A stretch of 64,000 nucleotides of DNA from NCBI RefSeq assembly GCF_004522095.1, contig NZ_SPUI01000002.1, positions 248,001 through 312,000 of the forward strand. Reading direction: 5' to 3'. The notes under the pieces are model-generated. The model was not told the DNA's origin, did no database searches, and worked only from the letters and a program-made list of their open reading frames with translations. The stretch's first letter is position 1; the number at the start of each line of letters is the position of its first letter. The translations under genes and the position numbers were made by a program. Positions 31,358-40,256 of this stretch are shown one piece after another. This DNA is from Nocardioides sp. 503. Its GTDB lineage: Bacteria > Actinomycetota > Actinomycetes > Propionibacteriales > Nocardioidaceae.

Positions 31358-31466
31358 GGCGACTCCCGAGCTGGCTGGCGGCGTACGCCCGACGCTAGGC
31401 GCGGGGTGCGACGACGGCGTCTCTCCCACGTGACATCGAGGTGAACTCGCCCGCACCGCAGGCGCG

Positions 31467-32351
31467 TCAGTCGGGGACGGGGGCGGGCACGGCGGAGCCG
31501 GAGCGGGTGGCGCCGATGCTGGCGGCGACGACGCAGGCCATGGCGACGAGCTGGATCGGGCTGAGGAGCTCGTGGAGGACGACGAGGCCGGCGAGGGCGG
31601 CGGCGGCGGGCTCGAGGCTCATCAGGATGCCGAAGACGGCCGGGCGCAGCGTGCGGAGGGCGACCAGCTCGCAGGTGTAGGGGATGACCGAGCTGAGCAG
31701 GCCGACCGCGGCGCCGATGAGCAGGATGCGCGGGTCCGCGAGGTCCGAGCCTCCGGAGTGCAGCGCGAAGGGCAGCAGCAGGGCGGTCGCGACGACGCTG
31801 GCCAGGGTGAGGCCGTCGAAGCCGGGCCAGCGGCGTCCGGTGGAGGCGCTGAGGAGGATGTAGGAGCCCCAGGCGACGCCGGCGAGCAGCGCGTAGAGGA
31901 CACCGGCGACCGAGAGGTCGGCGCGCTCGAAGCCGAGCAGCAGGACGCCCACGGCCGCCAGCACCACCCACACCAGGTCGCGGGCGCGCCGGGAGCCCAC
32001 CACCGCCAGCGTCAGCGGTCCGACGAACTCGATGGTCACCGCGATGCCGAGCGGGATGCGCGAGAACGACTGGTAGATCGCCCAGTTCATGACGCCCAGG
32101 CTGAGCCCGAACCCGAGCACCACCTGCCAGTCCTCGCGGGAGCGGCCGCGCAGCGTCGGCCGGGCCAGCAGCCACAGGATGACCGAGCTCGTGACCAGCC
32201 GCAGCCACACGATGGCGGTGGGTGAGATCTCGTCGAAGAGGCTCTTGGCGAACCCGGCGCCCAGCTGGACCGACAGGATCCCGACCAGGACCAGCCAGAT
32301 CGGCGAGACGACGACTCCGCGCGGCCGCACCGATGATTCAGGACTGGTCAC
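31467..32351 (-). CDS. EamA/DMT superfamily transporter
   Basis: Encodes 294 residues with about ten hydrophobic helices in two EamA repeats (about 15-140 and 150-280). The second repeat shows the LEPAAAALAGLVVLHELLS signature typical of the family. Members move amino acids, nucleotide sugars or other metabolites; the substrate here is unknown. GTG 32351 is preferred over ATG 32399 because TACATT (complement 32358-32363) is 6 bases upstream of it. It is divergent from the BNR-propeller gene, with only 50 bases between starts. Confidence 0.88.
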   Translation of the reverse strand: MTSPESSVRPRGVVVSPIWLVLVGILSVQLGAGFAKSLFDEISPTAIVWLRLVTSSVILWLLARPTLRGRSREDWQVVLGFGLSLGVMNWAIYQSFSRIPLGIAVTIEFVGPLTLAVVGSRRARDLVWVVLAAVGVLLLGFERADLSVAGVLYALLAGVAWGSYILLSASTGRRWPGFDGLTLASVVATALLLPFALHSGGSDLADPRILLIGAAVGLLSSVIPYTCELVALRTLRPAVFGILMSLEPAAAALAGLVVLHELLSPIQLVAMACVVAASIGATRSGSAVPAPVPD

Positions 32352-32401
32352 CGGGTCAATGTAGGAGAACAGTGAGGTCGGTCGAGACGAGGGAGTCACG
32401 G

Positions 32402-33478
32402 ATGAGCACGGTGCTGTTGGTCGGGACCCGCAAGGGGCTGTGGATCGGGAGGTCCGACGACGCGCGCACGGACTGGGAGTTCACCGGTCCCCACCAGGAC
32501 ATGGAGGAGGTCTACTCCTGCATGGTCGACGTCCGCGGCGACGCGCCACGGCTCTACTCCGGCGCCTCGTCGACCTGGCTCGGCCCGCAGGTGCGCTGGT
32601 CCGACGACCTCGGCGAGACCTGGCAGGAGGGCTCCGGCGTGCGCTTCCCCGAGGGCTACGACGCCTCGGTCGAGCGGGTCTGGCAGCTGGCGCCCGGCGT
32701 CGAGCCCGGCGTCGTCTGGGCCGGCACCGAGCCCGGCGCGGTCTGGCGCTCCACCGACAGCGGTCGCAGCTTCGCGTTGGAGGAGGCGCTGTGGAACCAC
32801 CCCCAGCGCGCGGAGTGGGGCGCCGGCTTCGGCGGCCAGGCCTTCCACACGATCCTCCCGCACCCCACCGACCCTGCCTCGGTGACCGTGGCGATCTCCA
32901 CCGGAGGCGTCTACCAGTCCACCGACGGCGGCGGCTCGTGGACGGCACGCAACCAGGGCATCCGCGCGGAGTTCCTGCCCGAGGGCGAGCAGTACCCGGA
33001 GTTCGGGCAGTGCGTGCACAAGGTCACCCGGCACCCGTCGCGCCCCGAGCGGCTCTACCTGCAGAACCACGGCGGCGTCTACCGCTCCGACGACGAGGGC
33101 GGCACCTGGGACTACATCGGGCACGGGCTGCCCTCCGACTTCGGCTTCCCGGTCGTCGTGCACCCCCACGAGCCCGACACGATCTTCGTGTTCCCGATCG
33201 GCGCCGGCGACGGCCGCTACCCGCCCGGCGCCAAGGCCCGCGTCCACCGCTCCCGCGACGCCGGGAACACCTGGGAGGAGCTCGGCAACGGCCTGCCCGA
33301 CGACTTCTACGTCGGCGTCATGCGCGACGCGATGACCGCCGACGGGCACGACGCAGCCGGTCTCTACGTCGGCGCGCGCAACGGCGCCGTGTGGGGCTCG
33401 GCCGACGCCGGCGAGACGTGGCGTCAGCTGGTGTGCAACCTGCCCGACGTGCTGGTGGTGCGCGCCGCGAAGGTGTAG
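32402..33478 (+). CDS. BNR/sialidase-like beta-propeller protein
   Basis: Encodes 358 residues with no signal peptide. Repeated S/TxDxGxTW-like BNR blocks are visible (RWSDDLGETW, YQSTDGGGSW, YRSDDEGGTW, HRSRDAGNTW, GSADAGETW), giving a propeller as in exo-alpha-sialidase and VPS10-type proteins. The catalytic residues of true sialidases are not evident, so the function is unknown; a sensor or lyase-like role is possible. GAGGGAG lies about 7 bases before the ATG. It is convergent with the GH65 gene, 4 bases apart. Confidence 0.75.
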   Translation: MSTVLLVGTRKGLWIGRSDDARTDWEFTGPHQDMEEVYSCMVDVRGDAPRLYSGASSTWLGPQVRWSDDLGETWQEGSGVRFPEGYDASVERVWQLAPGVEPGVVWAGTEPGAVWRSTDSGRSFALEEALWNHPQRAEWGAGFGGQAFHTILPHPTDPASVTVAISTGGVYQSTDGGGSWTARNQGIRAEFLPEGEQYPEFGQCVHKVTRHPSRPERLYLQNHGGVYRSDDEGGTWDYIGHGLPSDFGFPVVVHPHEPDTIFVFPIGAGDGRYPPGAKARVHRSRDAGNTWEELGNGLPDDFYVGVMRDAMTADGHDAAGLYVGARNGAVWGSADAGETWRQLVCNLPDVLVVRAAKV

Positions 33479-33482
33479 GCCC

Positions 33483-36095
33483 TCACTCCTGCGGGACGTG
33501 CGGGCCCATCGGCGGGGGGTCCGCCGGCAGGTAGGTCTCGTCGTTGTCCTCGCCGAAGTCGATCGGGTCCGGCACGCCGGCGGTGATCTGCGTGCCGTCG
33601 GCGCGGTGACCGCCGACCAGCGGCCGGTAGCCGAGGTCGCCGTCGATGCGGGCGCCGTGGCCGTCCAGCTCGACCTCGAGCGGACGGCCCGGTCGCACGA
33701 CGTGCTGGGTGCCGCGCACGCGCAGCACGACCCGGTCCTCCTGCGTGACCGGCAGCCCGTCGCGGTCGTCGGTGACCTCCTCGCCGGGCTCGGTGTTGGG
33801 GCCGTCGACGGTCACCCGGAAGTGGCTCGGCGTCACCTCGACCCGCATCCGGCAGCCGCGCCAGGTGAGCGGGAAGCGCAGGGCCTCCCAGTCGTCGGGC
33901 AGCCGCGGGTCGAAGGTGAGCTCCGCGCCGTAGGCGCGCATGCCCGCGAAGCCGAACACCAGCGCGCTCCACACGCCGCCGGCCGACGCGACGTGCATCC
34001 CGTCGACGGTGTTGCCGTGCAGGTTGGCGAGGTCGACGTAGAGCGCGGAGCGGAAGTAGCCGAGCGCCTCGTCGTGGTAGCCCACCTCGGCGGCCATGAT
34101 CGCCTGGGCGACGGCCGACAGCGTCGAGTCGCCGGTCGTGATCGGGTCGTAGTACTCGAAGTCGGCGCGCTTCTCCTCGGCGGTGAAGCGGTCACCGTGG
34201 AGGAACAGCGCCATGACCACGTCGGCCTGCTTGAGCACCTGGAACCGGTAGATGACCAGCGGGTGGTAGTGCAGCATCAGCGGCCGGTTCTCCTCGGGGG
34301 TGCGGGAGAGGTCCCACACCTCGCGGTCGAGGAAGAAGTCGTCCTGCGGGTGGATGCCGAGGCCCTCGTCGAAGGGGATGTGCATCCCGACGGCGCACGC
34401 GCGCCACTCCTCGATCTCCTCCGGCCCCACGCCGAGGCGGTGCACGAGCTGGGAGTACTCCACCGGGTGGTGGTCGCGGATCAGCTCGACGGTCGCGACG
34501 GCCTGCTCGAGGTTGAAGCGCGCCATCACGTTGGTGAACAGGTTGTTGTTGACGACGGTGGTGTACTCGTCGGGCCCGGTGACGCCGTGGATGTGGAACG
34601 AGCGGTCGCCGTTGCTGCGCCAGAAGCCGAGGTCGGCCCACATGCGTGCGGTCTCGACCAGGACGTCCACGCCGTCGCGCAGCAGGAAGCCCAGGTCGCC
34701 GGAGCCGGCGACGTACTGCATGAGGGCGTAGACGATGTCGGCGTCGATGTGGACCTGCGCGCTGCCGGCGGCGTAGTAGGCCGAGGCCTCCTCGCCGTTG
34801 ATCGTGCGCCAGGGGTAGAGCGCGCCGCTCTGGGCCATCTCGCGGGCGCGGGTGCGCGCGGCCGGCAGCATCCGGGTGCGGAAGTGCATCAGGTTGCGGG
34901 CCAGGTGGGGCTGCGTGTAGGTCAGGAACGGCGCGACGTAGATCTCGGAGTCCCAGAAGTAGTGGCCCTCGTAGCCGGAGCCCGAGACGCCCTTGGCCGG
35001 GACCCCCTGCTGGTCGGCGCGCGCGCTGGCCTGGGCGAGCGTGAAGAGGTTGAAGCGGATCGCCTGCTGCTGGGCCTCGTCGCCGGGCACCTCGACGTCG
35101 GCGTGGCGCCAGAAGCGGTCGTACCAGTCGCGCTGCTCGGCGTGGTAGTGCTCGATGCCATGGCGCCCGACGCGGTCCAGGGTGCGGTCGCAGCGGTCGG
35201 ACAGCTCGGCGACGGGCACGCCGCGGGAGGTGTGGTAGGCCACGACCTTCTCGAGGCGGACCGTGCGGCCCTCGGTGGCCTCGACCCGGACGACCAGCTT
35301 GGTGATGTCCTCGTGCTCGCGCACGACCACCTCGTGCTCGTCCTCGGTCGTGAGGTGGTGGTCGGCCGCGACGGCGATCGTCATCTGCGAGTTGGCGCAT
35401 CGGTAGCCGAGCATCATCCGGTCCTCGCGGGCGTAGTGGCCCTCGGGCAGGAGGACCCGGCCCTCGAACGCCGCCGCCTTGCGAGGGTCGCCGGACTCGC
35501 CCATGGCGGCCTCGGGGACGTGGTACTCGTCCTCGCCGTCCTGCCGGTTGAGCACCTGCGAGGAGATGACCAGGGGCGCGTCGCCCTCCAGCATCGTGAC
35601 CTCGAAGGTCATGATCGCGAGATGGCGCTGGGTCATGGAGACCATGCGGGTCGAGTCGATGCGCACCCGCTTGCCCGAGGGGGTGCGCCACACCATGCTG
35701 CGCCGCAGGACGCCGTCGCGGAAGTCCAGGCTCCGCTCGTAGTGCTCCAGGTCGGCCGTGCCGAGGATGAGCGGCTCGTCGTCGACGTACAGCTTGAGGA
35801 GCTTGGCGTCGGGCGCGTTGACGATCGTCTGGCCGGTGCGGGCGAAGCCGAACGCCGTCTCGGCGTGCCGGATCGGCCAGGTCTCGTGGAAGCCGTTGAC
35901 GAAGGTGCCGTGGGCGAAGGCGTCGCGGCCCTCCTCGGGGTTGGCGCGCATGCCGAGGTAGCCGTTGGCCACGGTGAAGAGGGTCTCGGTGACGCCGAGG
36001 TCCTCCGCGCGGTGGGAGCACTCGACCAGGCGCCACGGGTCGACCGGGAAGCGGCCGCGGTCCATCGGGTCCGCGGCCACCGGGGTACGGCTCAC
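33483..36095 (-). CDS. GH65 family glycoside phosphorylase
   Basis: Encodes 870 residues: N-terminal beta-sandwich (about 15-280), linker helices, (alpha/alpha)6 barrel (about 330-700) and C-terminal beta domain. The general acid Glu lies in GVTGPDEYTT (about E509) and KGVSGSGYEGHYFWD is in the barrel. A Pro-rich tail of about 40 residues follows. GH65 enzymes cleave maltose, trehalose, kojibiose or nigerose with phosphate to beta-glucose 1-phosphate. The substrate cannot be fixed from motifs seen here. It overlaps the HAD phosphoglucomutase gene by ATGA, which supports the phosphorolysis role. Confidence 0.9.
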   Translation of the reverse strand: MSRTPVAADPMDRGRFPVDPWRLVECSHRAEDLGVTETLFTVANGYLGMRANPEEGRDAFAHGTFVNGFHETWPIRHAETAFGFARTGQTIVNAPDAKLLKLYVDDEPLILGTADLEHYERSLDFRDGVLRRSMVWRTPSGKRVRIDSTRMVSMTQRHLAIMTFEVTMLEGDAPLVISSQVLNRQDGEDEYHVPEAAMGESGDPRKAAAFEGRVLLPEGHYAREDRMMLGYRCANSQMTIAVAADHHLTTEDEHEVVVREHEDITKLVVRVEATEGRTVRLEKVVAYHTSRGVPVAELSDRCDRTLDRVGRHGIEHYHAEQRDWYDRFWRHADVEVPGDEAQQQAIRFNLFTLAQASARADQQGVPAKGVSGSGYEGHYFWDSEIYVAPFLTYTQPHLARNLMHFRTRMLPAARTRAREMAQSGALYPWRTINGEEASAYYAAGSAQVHIDADIVYALMQYVAGSGDLGFLLRDGVDVLVETARMWADLGFWRSNGDRSFHIHGVTGPDEYTTVVNNNLFTNVMARFNLEQAVATVELIRDHHPVEYSQLVHRLGVGPEEIEEWRACAVGMHIPFDEGLGIHPQDDFFLDREVWDLSRTPEENRPLMLHYHPLVIYRFQVLKQADVVMALFLHGDRFTAEEKRADFEYYDPITTGDSTLSAVAQAIMAAEVGYHDEALGYFRSALYVDLANLHGNTVDGMHVASAGGVWSALVFGFAGMRAYGAELTFDPRLPDDWEALRFPLTWRGCRMRVEVTPSHFRVTVDGPNTEPGEEVTDDRDGLPVTQEDRVVLRVRGTQHVVRPGRPLEVELDGHGARIDGDLGYRPLVGGHRADGTQITAGVPDPIDFGEDNDETYLPADPPPMGPHVPQE

Positions 36096-36832
36096 GGGAG
36101 GGTCTCCGCCAGGTCGGAGACGACCACGTCGGCGCCGGCGTCGGTCAGGGTCGCGTGGCCCGCGCCGCGGTCCACGCCGATCACCAGCCCGAAGCTGCCG
36201 GCCCGGCCGGCACGCACGCCCGACACGGCGTCCTCCAGGACCACCGACGTCGCGGCCGTGGCGCCCAGCACCTCGGCGGCGTGCAGGAAGGTGTCCGGTG
36301 CCGGCTTGCCGGCCAGCCCGAGCTCCTTGGCGACCTTGCCGTCGACGACGGTCTGGAACCGGTCGGAGAGCCCGGCGGTCTCGAGGACCGAGGGCGCGTT
36401 GGCCGAGGACGACACCACGGCGAGGGGCAGGCCGAGCTCGCGCAGGTGGTCGAGCAGGGCCACGGAGCCGGGGTAGGCGGTCACGCCGTCGCGCTCCAGC
36501 ACGATGTTGAAGGCGTCGTTCTTGCGGTTGCCCAGCCCCTTGACGGTCTCCTCCGAGCCGGCGTCGTCGTCGCTGCCCTCGGGCAGCTCGATCCCGCGGG
36601 AGGCGAGGAAGTCGCGGACGCCGTCGTAGCGCGGCTTGCCGTCGACGTGGGCGAAGTAGTCGGCGTCGGTGTAGGGGGCGGTGTCACCGCCGCCGGACCA
36701 GGACTCCAGGAAGCCGTTGAACATCTCCGCCCAGGCCCGCATGTGCACCTCGGCGGTCGGGGTCACCACGCCGTCCAGGTCGAACAGGATCGCGTCGAAG
36801 TCGGTCCACGGGACGGCGGAGTCGGAGGTCAT
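36092..36832 (-). CDS. Beta-phosphoglucomutase-like HAD phosphatase/mutase
   Basis: Encodes 246 residues. The HAD nucleophile motif is FDLDGVV (D18, D20), followed by a helical cap, VVSSSANA motif II, GKPAPD motif III and LEDAVSGVRAG motif IV. The family interconverts beta-glucose 1-phosphate and glucose 6-phosphate, the product of the coupled GH65 phosphorylase. TACGCT (complement 36839-36844) is 6 bases before the ATG, so the operon starts leaderless and this gene is first. A longer in-frame start at 37021 crosses the divergent ilvD gene. Confidence 0.9.
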   Translation of the reverse strand: MTSDSAVPWTDFDAILFDLDGVVTPTAEVHMRAWAEMFNGFLESWSGGGDTAPYTDADYFAHVDGKPRYDGVRDFLASRGIELPEGSDDDAGSEETVKGLGNRKNDAFNIVLERDGVTAYPGSVALLDHLRELGLPLAVVSSSANAPSVLETAGLSDRFQTVVDGKVAKELGLAGKPAPDTFLHAAEVLGATAATSVVLEDAVSGVRAGRAGSFGLVIGVDRGAGHATLTDAGADVVVSDLAETLP

Positions 36833-36917
36833 GGGTCCAGCGTAGGGAGTGCGCCCCCGCATCCCCGCCTTGAGATCCGCGGGTCGTGGCGTGCGCCACG
36901 CCGATAGGCTCGTGGTC

Positions 36918-38612
36918 ATGAGTGACGAGTCCCCGCAGCACGACCTCAAGCCCCGCTCCCGCGACGTCACCGACGGCCTGGAGAAGGCCGCGTCCCGCGG
37001 CATGCTCCGCGCCGTGGGCATGGGCGACGACGACTGGGAGAAGCCTCAGATCGGCGTCGCGTCCAGCTGGAACGAGATCACCCCCTGCAACCTCTCTCTC
37101 GACCGCCTGGCGAAGGCCGTCAAGAACGGCGTGCACGCCGCGGGCGGCTACCCGCTCGAGTTCGGCACCATCTCGGTGTCCGACGGCATCTCGATGGGCC
37201 ACGAGGGGATGCACTTCTCGCTGGTCTCCCGCGAGGTCATCGCCGACTCCGTCGAGACCGTGATGATGGCCGAGCGCCTCGACGGCTCGGTGCTGCTGGC
37301 CGGCTGCGACAAGTCGCTGCCCGGCATGCTCATGGCCGCGGCCCGCCTGGACCTCGCCAGCGTCTTCCTCTACGCCGGCTCGATCATGCCCGGTCAGGTC
37401 GACGGCAAGGACGTGACGATCATCGACGCGTTCGAGGCGATCGGCGCCTGCCTGGCCGGCAAGATGTCGCGCGAGCAGGTCGACAAGATCGAGCGGGCCA
37501 TCTGTCCCGGCGAGGGTGCCTGCGGCGGGATGTACACCGCCAACACGATGGCCGCCGTCGGCGAGGCGCTCGGCATGTCCCTGCCCGGCTCGGCCGCCCC
37601 GCCTGCGGTCGACCGCCGCCGCGACGGGTTCGCGCACCGCTCCGGCGAGGCGGTCGTGGGCATGCTGCGCCAGGGCATCACCGCGCGCCAGATCATGACC
37701 AAGGAGGCGTTCGAGAACGCCATCACCGTCGTCATGGCCCTCGGCGGCTCCACCAACGCCGTCCTGCACCTGCTGGCCATCGCCCGCGAGGCCGAGGTCG
37801 ACCTGACGCTGGACGACTTCAACCGCATCGGCGACAAGGTCCCGCACCTCGGCGACCTCAAGCCGTTCGGCAAGTACGTCATGAACGACGTCGACAAGGT
37901 CGGCGGCATCCCCATGGTGATGAAGGCCCTGCTGGACGCCGGCCTCATGCACGGCGACTGCCTCACCGTCACCGGCCGCACGATGGCCGAGAACCTCGCC
38001 GACATCGCGCCCCCCGAGGTGGACGACGACGTCATCCGCAAGCTCGACCGCCCCATCCACCGCACCGGCGGCCTGACGATCCTCAAGGGCTCGCTGGCCC
38101 CCGAGGGCGCCGTCGTGAAGAGCGCCGGCTTCGACGAGTCGGTCTTCACCGGCACCGCCCGGGTCTTCGACGGCGAGCGCGCCGCCATGGACGCCCTCGC
38201 GGCTGGCGAGATCAAGGCCCAGGACGTCGTGGTCATCCGCTACGAGGGCCCCAAGGGCGGCCCCGGCATGCGCGAGATGCTCGCGATCACCGGCGCCATC
38301 AAGGGCGCCGGCCTCGGCAAGGACGTGCTGCTGCTCACCGACGGGCGGTTCTCCGGCGGCACCACCGGTCTGTGCGTCGGCCACGTGGCCCCCGAGGCCG
38401 TCGACGGCGGTCCCATCGCGTTCGTGCGCGACGGCGACCGGATCACCCTCGACGTCCTCAACCGCACCCTCGACGTCGAGATGGGCAGTGACACCGAGTG
38501 GGAGGAGCGCAAGGTCGGCTGGGAGCCGCTGCCGCCCAAGTACACCCGCGGAGTGCTCGGCAAGTACGCCAAGGTCGTCCAGTCGGCCGCCCACGGCGCC
38601 GTCACCTCCTGA
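36918..38612 (+). CDS. ilvD: Dihydroxy-acid dehydratase
   Basis: Encodes 564 residues. CDKSLPGML and [12 protein letters not shown] are the iron-sulfur and active-site segments of Ilv[11 protein letters not shown] marks the C-terminal catalytic region. It makes 2-oxo acids from dihydroxy acids in valine and isoleucine synthesis, and needs an Fe-S cluster. It is separate from ilvBNC (about 7 kb downstream). TAGGCT (36905-36910) lies 7 bases before the ATG, so it is leaderless. No attenuator is seen here. Confidence 0.95.
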   Translation: MSDESPQHDLKPRSRDVTDGLEKAASRGMLRAVGMGDDDWEKPQIGVASSWNEITPCNLSLDRLAKAVKNGVHAAGGYPLEFGTISVSDGISMGHEGMHFSLVSREVIADSVETVMMAERLDGSVLLAGCDKSLPGMLMAAARLDLASVFLYAGSIMPGQVDGKDVTIIDAFEAIGACLAGKMSREQVDKIERAICPGEGACGGMYTANTMAAVGEALGMSLPGSAAPPAVDRRRDGFAHRSGEAVVGMLRQGITARQIMTKEAFENAITVVMALGGSTNAVLHLLAIAREAEVDLTLDDFNRIGDKVPHLGDLKPFGKYVMNDVDKVGGIPMVMKALLDAGLMHGDCLTVTGRTMAENLADIAPPEVDDDVIRKLDRPIHRTGGLTILKGSLAPEGAVVKSAGFDESVFTGTARVFDGERAAMDALAAGEIKAQDVVVIRYEGPKGGPGMREMLAITGAIKGAGLGKDVLLLTDGRFSGGTTGLCVGHVAPEAVDGGPIAFVRDGDRITLDVLNRTLDVEMGSDTEWEERKVGWEPLPPKYTRGVLGKYAKVVQSAAHGAVTS

Positions 38613-38624
38613 TGGGGCGCTGAG

Positions 38625-39197
38625 GTGGGCAAGGTCCACGAGGCGATCACCGGTCGGGTCCGGTCGTTCATCGAGCGTCAGCCGGTGTTCTTCGTGGCGA
38701 CCGCGCCCTCCGGCGACGACGGGCACGTCAACGTCTCGCCCAAGGGCCTCGCCGACACCTTCGCGGTCGTCGACGAGCACACGGTCGCCTACCTCGACCT
38801 CACCGCGAGCGGTGCCGAGACGATCGCCCACCTGCGCCAGAACGGCCGCGTCACGGTGATGTTCTGCTCGTTCGAGGCCACGCCCAACATCGTGCGGCTG
38901 CACGGCCGCGGCCGGGTGGTGGGCCTCTACGACGAGGAGTACGCCGCTTGGTCGGCGCGCTTCCCGGACAACCCGGCCGCGCGCGCCGTGATCGTGGTCG
39001 ACGTCGAGCGCGTGAGCGACTCCTGCGGCTACTCCCTGCCGCTGATGTCGCTGGACGGCGAGCGGGACCTGCTCACCCCCAACATGGAGCGCCGCGGCGC
39101 CGACGGCGTCGTCGCCTACCGCCGCCTCAAGAACCGCACCAGCATCGACGGGATCCCCGCCTTCGACGACGACCCCGAGCCGGTGTCCGGCGCGTGA
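38625..39197 (+). CDS. Pyridoxamine 5'-phosphate oxidase-fold (flavin-reductase-like) protein
   Basis: Encodes 190 residues with the split beta-barrel of FMN/F420-binding proteins: FVATAPSGDDGHVNVSPKG, RVTVMFCSFE and RLHGRGRVV segments. The true PdxH active-site residues are not obvious, so the reaction is unknown; FMN or F420 redox chemistry is possible. Start GTG 38625 follows TGAGG loosely. It starts 12 bases after ilvD and may be cotranscribed, but no functional link is evident. Confidence 0.8.
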   Translation: MGKVHEAITGRVRSFIERQPVFFVATAPSGDDGHVNVSPKGLADTFAVVDEHTVAYLDLTASGAETIAHLRQNGRVTVMFCSFEATPNIVRLHGRGRVVGLYDEEYAAWSARFPDNPAARAVIVVDVERVSDSCGYSLPLMSLDGERDLLTPNMERRGADGVVAYRRLKNRTSIDGIPAFDDDPEPVSGA

Positions 39198-39201
39198 GCG
39201 C

Positions 39202-40221
39202 GTGACGGGGGAGCGCCCCGACCGCAGCCGGCTGGTGCTGCTGGTCGTGGCGGCGCTCATGGCCGGCCTCATCGGCGTCGCCTGGGCCGCTGGTGGCCCG
39301 GCCGGAGAGCCCGCTCCTGCCGCCGGGCCGAGGGACGACGCGGCCGCCCCGGCGCCGTCGGCGTCGCCGACCCCCAGTCCTGCGCCCGCACCGCCGTCGA
39401 TCACCCCGGTGCCCCCGACACCGCCGGCGCGCCCGGCCACCCTGCCCGGCGGCCGCACCCGGGTCTTCGGCGGCCACCACTTCCTGGTCGCCTACTACGG
39501 CACCGCGGGCACCGGGTCGCTGGGCGTCCTGGGGGAGACCGGTCCCGACCAGGCCATCCGGCGGGTGCGCCGAGCGGCCCGGCCGTTCGCGCGCCCGGGC
39601 CGCCCCGTGCAGCCGGTCTACGAGCTCATCGTCACCGTCGCCGACGGGGTGCCCGGACCGGACCGCGACTTCAGCCACGACATCGACCGGGCCGCGGTGC
39701 GCGGCTACGTGCGTGCCGCCCACCGCGACGGCGCCCTGCTCCTGCTGGACCTCCAGCCGGGGCGCTCGGACTTCCTCACGGTCGCCAAGCGGTGGGCGTG
39801 GGCGCTGCGCCTGCCCAACGTCGGTCTCGCCCTCGACCCGGAGTGGCGGATGGGCCGCCACGAGAAGCCCGGCCGGGTGATCGGCTCCGTGCGTGCCCGC
39901 GAGGTCAACCGCGTGTCCGCCTGGCTCTCACGGCTCGCCACGGACCGTCAGCTGCCGGAGAAGCTCTTCGTCCTGCACCAGTTCCGCAGCGACATGATCG
40001 AGGACATCCACCGGGTCCGACAGCGACCCGGGCTGGCGATGGTGCAGCACGTGGACGGGTTCGGGACGCGGACGCAGAAGCGGGCGACGTACGGCGCGGT
40101 GGCCCGGCCGGGGCAGTTCTCGATGGGCTTCAAGCTCTTCTACGACGAGGACGTCCACCGGATGGGGCCGCGCGAGGTCCACCGGCTCCGGCCCCGGGTG
40201 CGGTTCATCAGCTTCCAGTGA
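39202..40221 (+). CDS. Secreted or anchored protein of unknown family, predicted TIM-barrel
   Basis: Encodes 339 residues. An N-terminal membrane helix (about 10-30) and a Pro/Ala/Ser linker (about 31-85) precede a domain of about 250 residues. I do not recognise a family. Eight short hydrophobic strands can be read in order (HFLVAYYG, YELIVTV, ALLLLDLQ, VGLALDPEW, KLFVLHQF, LAMVQHVDG, FSMGFKLFYD, VRFISF), the pattern of a (beta/alpha)8 barrel. Acidic residues stand at several strand ends, as in glycoside hydrolases. GTG 39202 lies 4 bases after the previous stop. Confidence 0.75.
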   Translation: MTGERPDRSRLVLLVVAALMAGLIGVAWAAGGPAGEPAPAAGPRDDAAAPAPSASPTPSPAPAPPSITPVPPTPPARPATLPGGRTRVFGGHHFLVAYYGTAGTGSLGVLGETGPDQAIRRVRRAARPFARPGRPVQPVYELIVTVADGVPGPDRDFSHDIDRAAVRGYVRAAHRDGALLLLDLQPGRSDFLTVAKRWAWALRLPNVGLALDPEWRMGRHEKPGRVIGSVRAREVNRVSAWLSRLATDRQLPEKLFVLHQFRSDMIEDIHRVRQRPGLAMVQHVDGFGTRTQKRATYGAVARPGQFSMGFKLFYDEDVHRMGPREVHRLRPRVRFISFQ

Positions 40222-40256
40222 GCTGAGGCTCGGGCGTGGGCGATACCGTCGCGACC

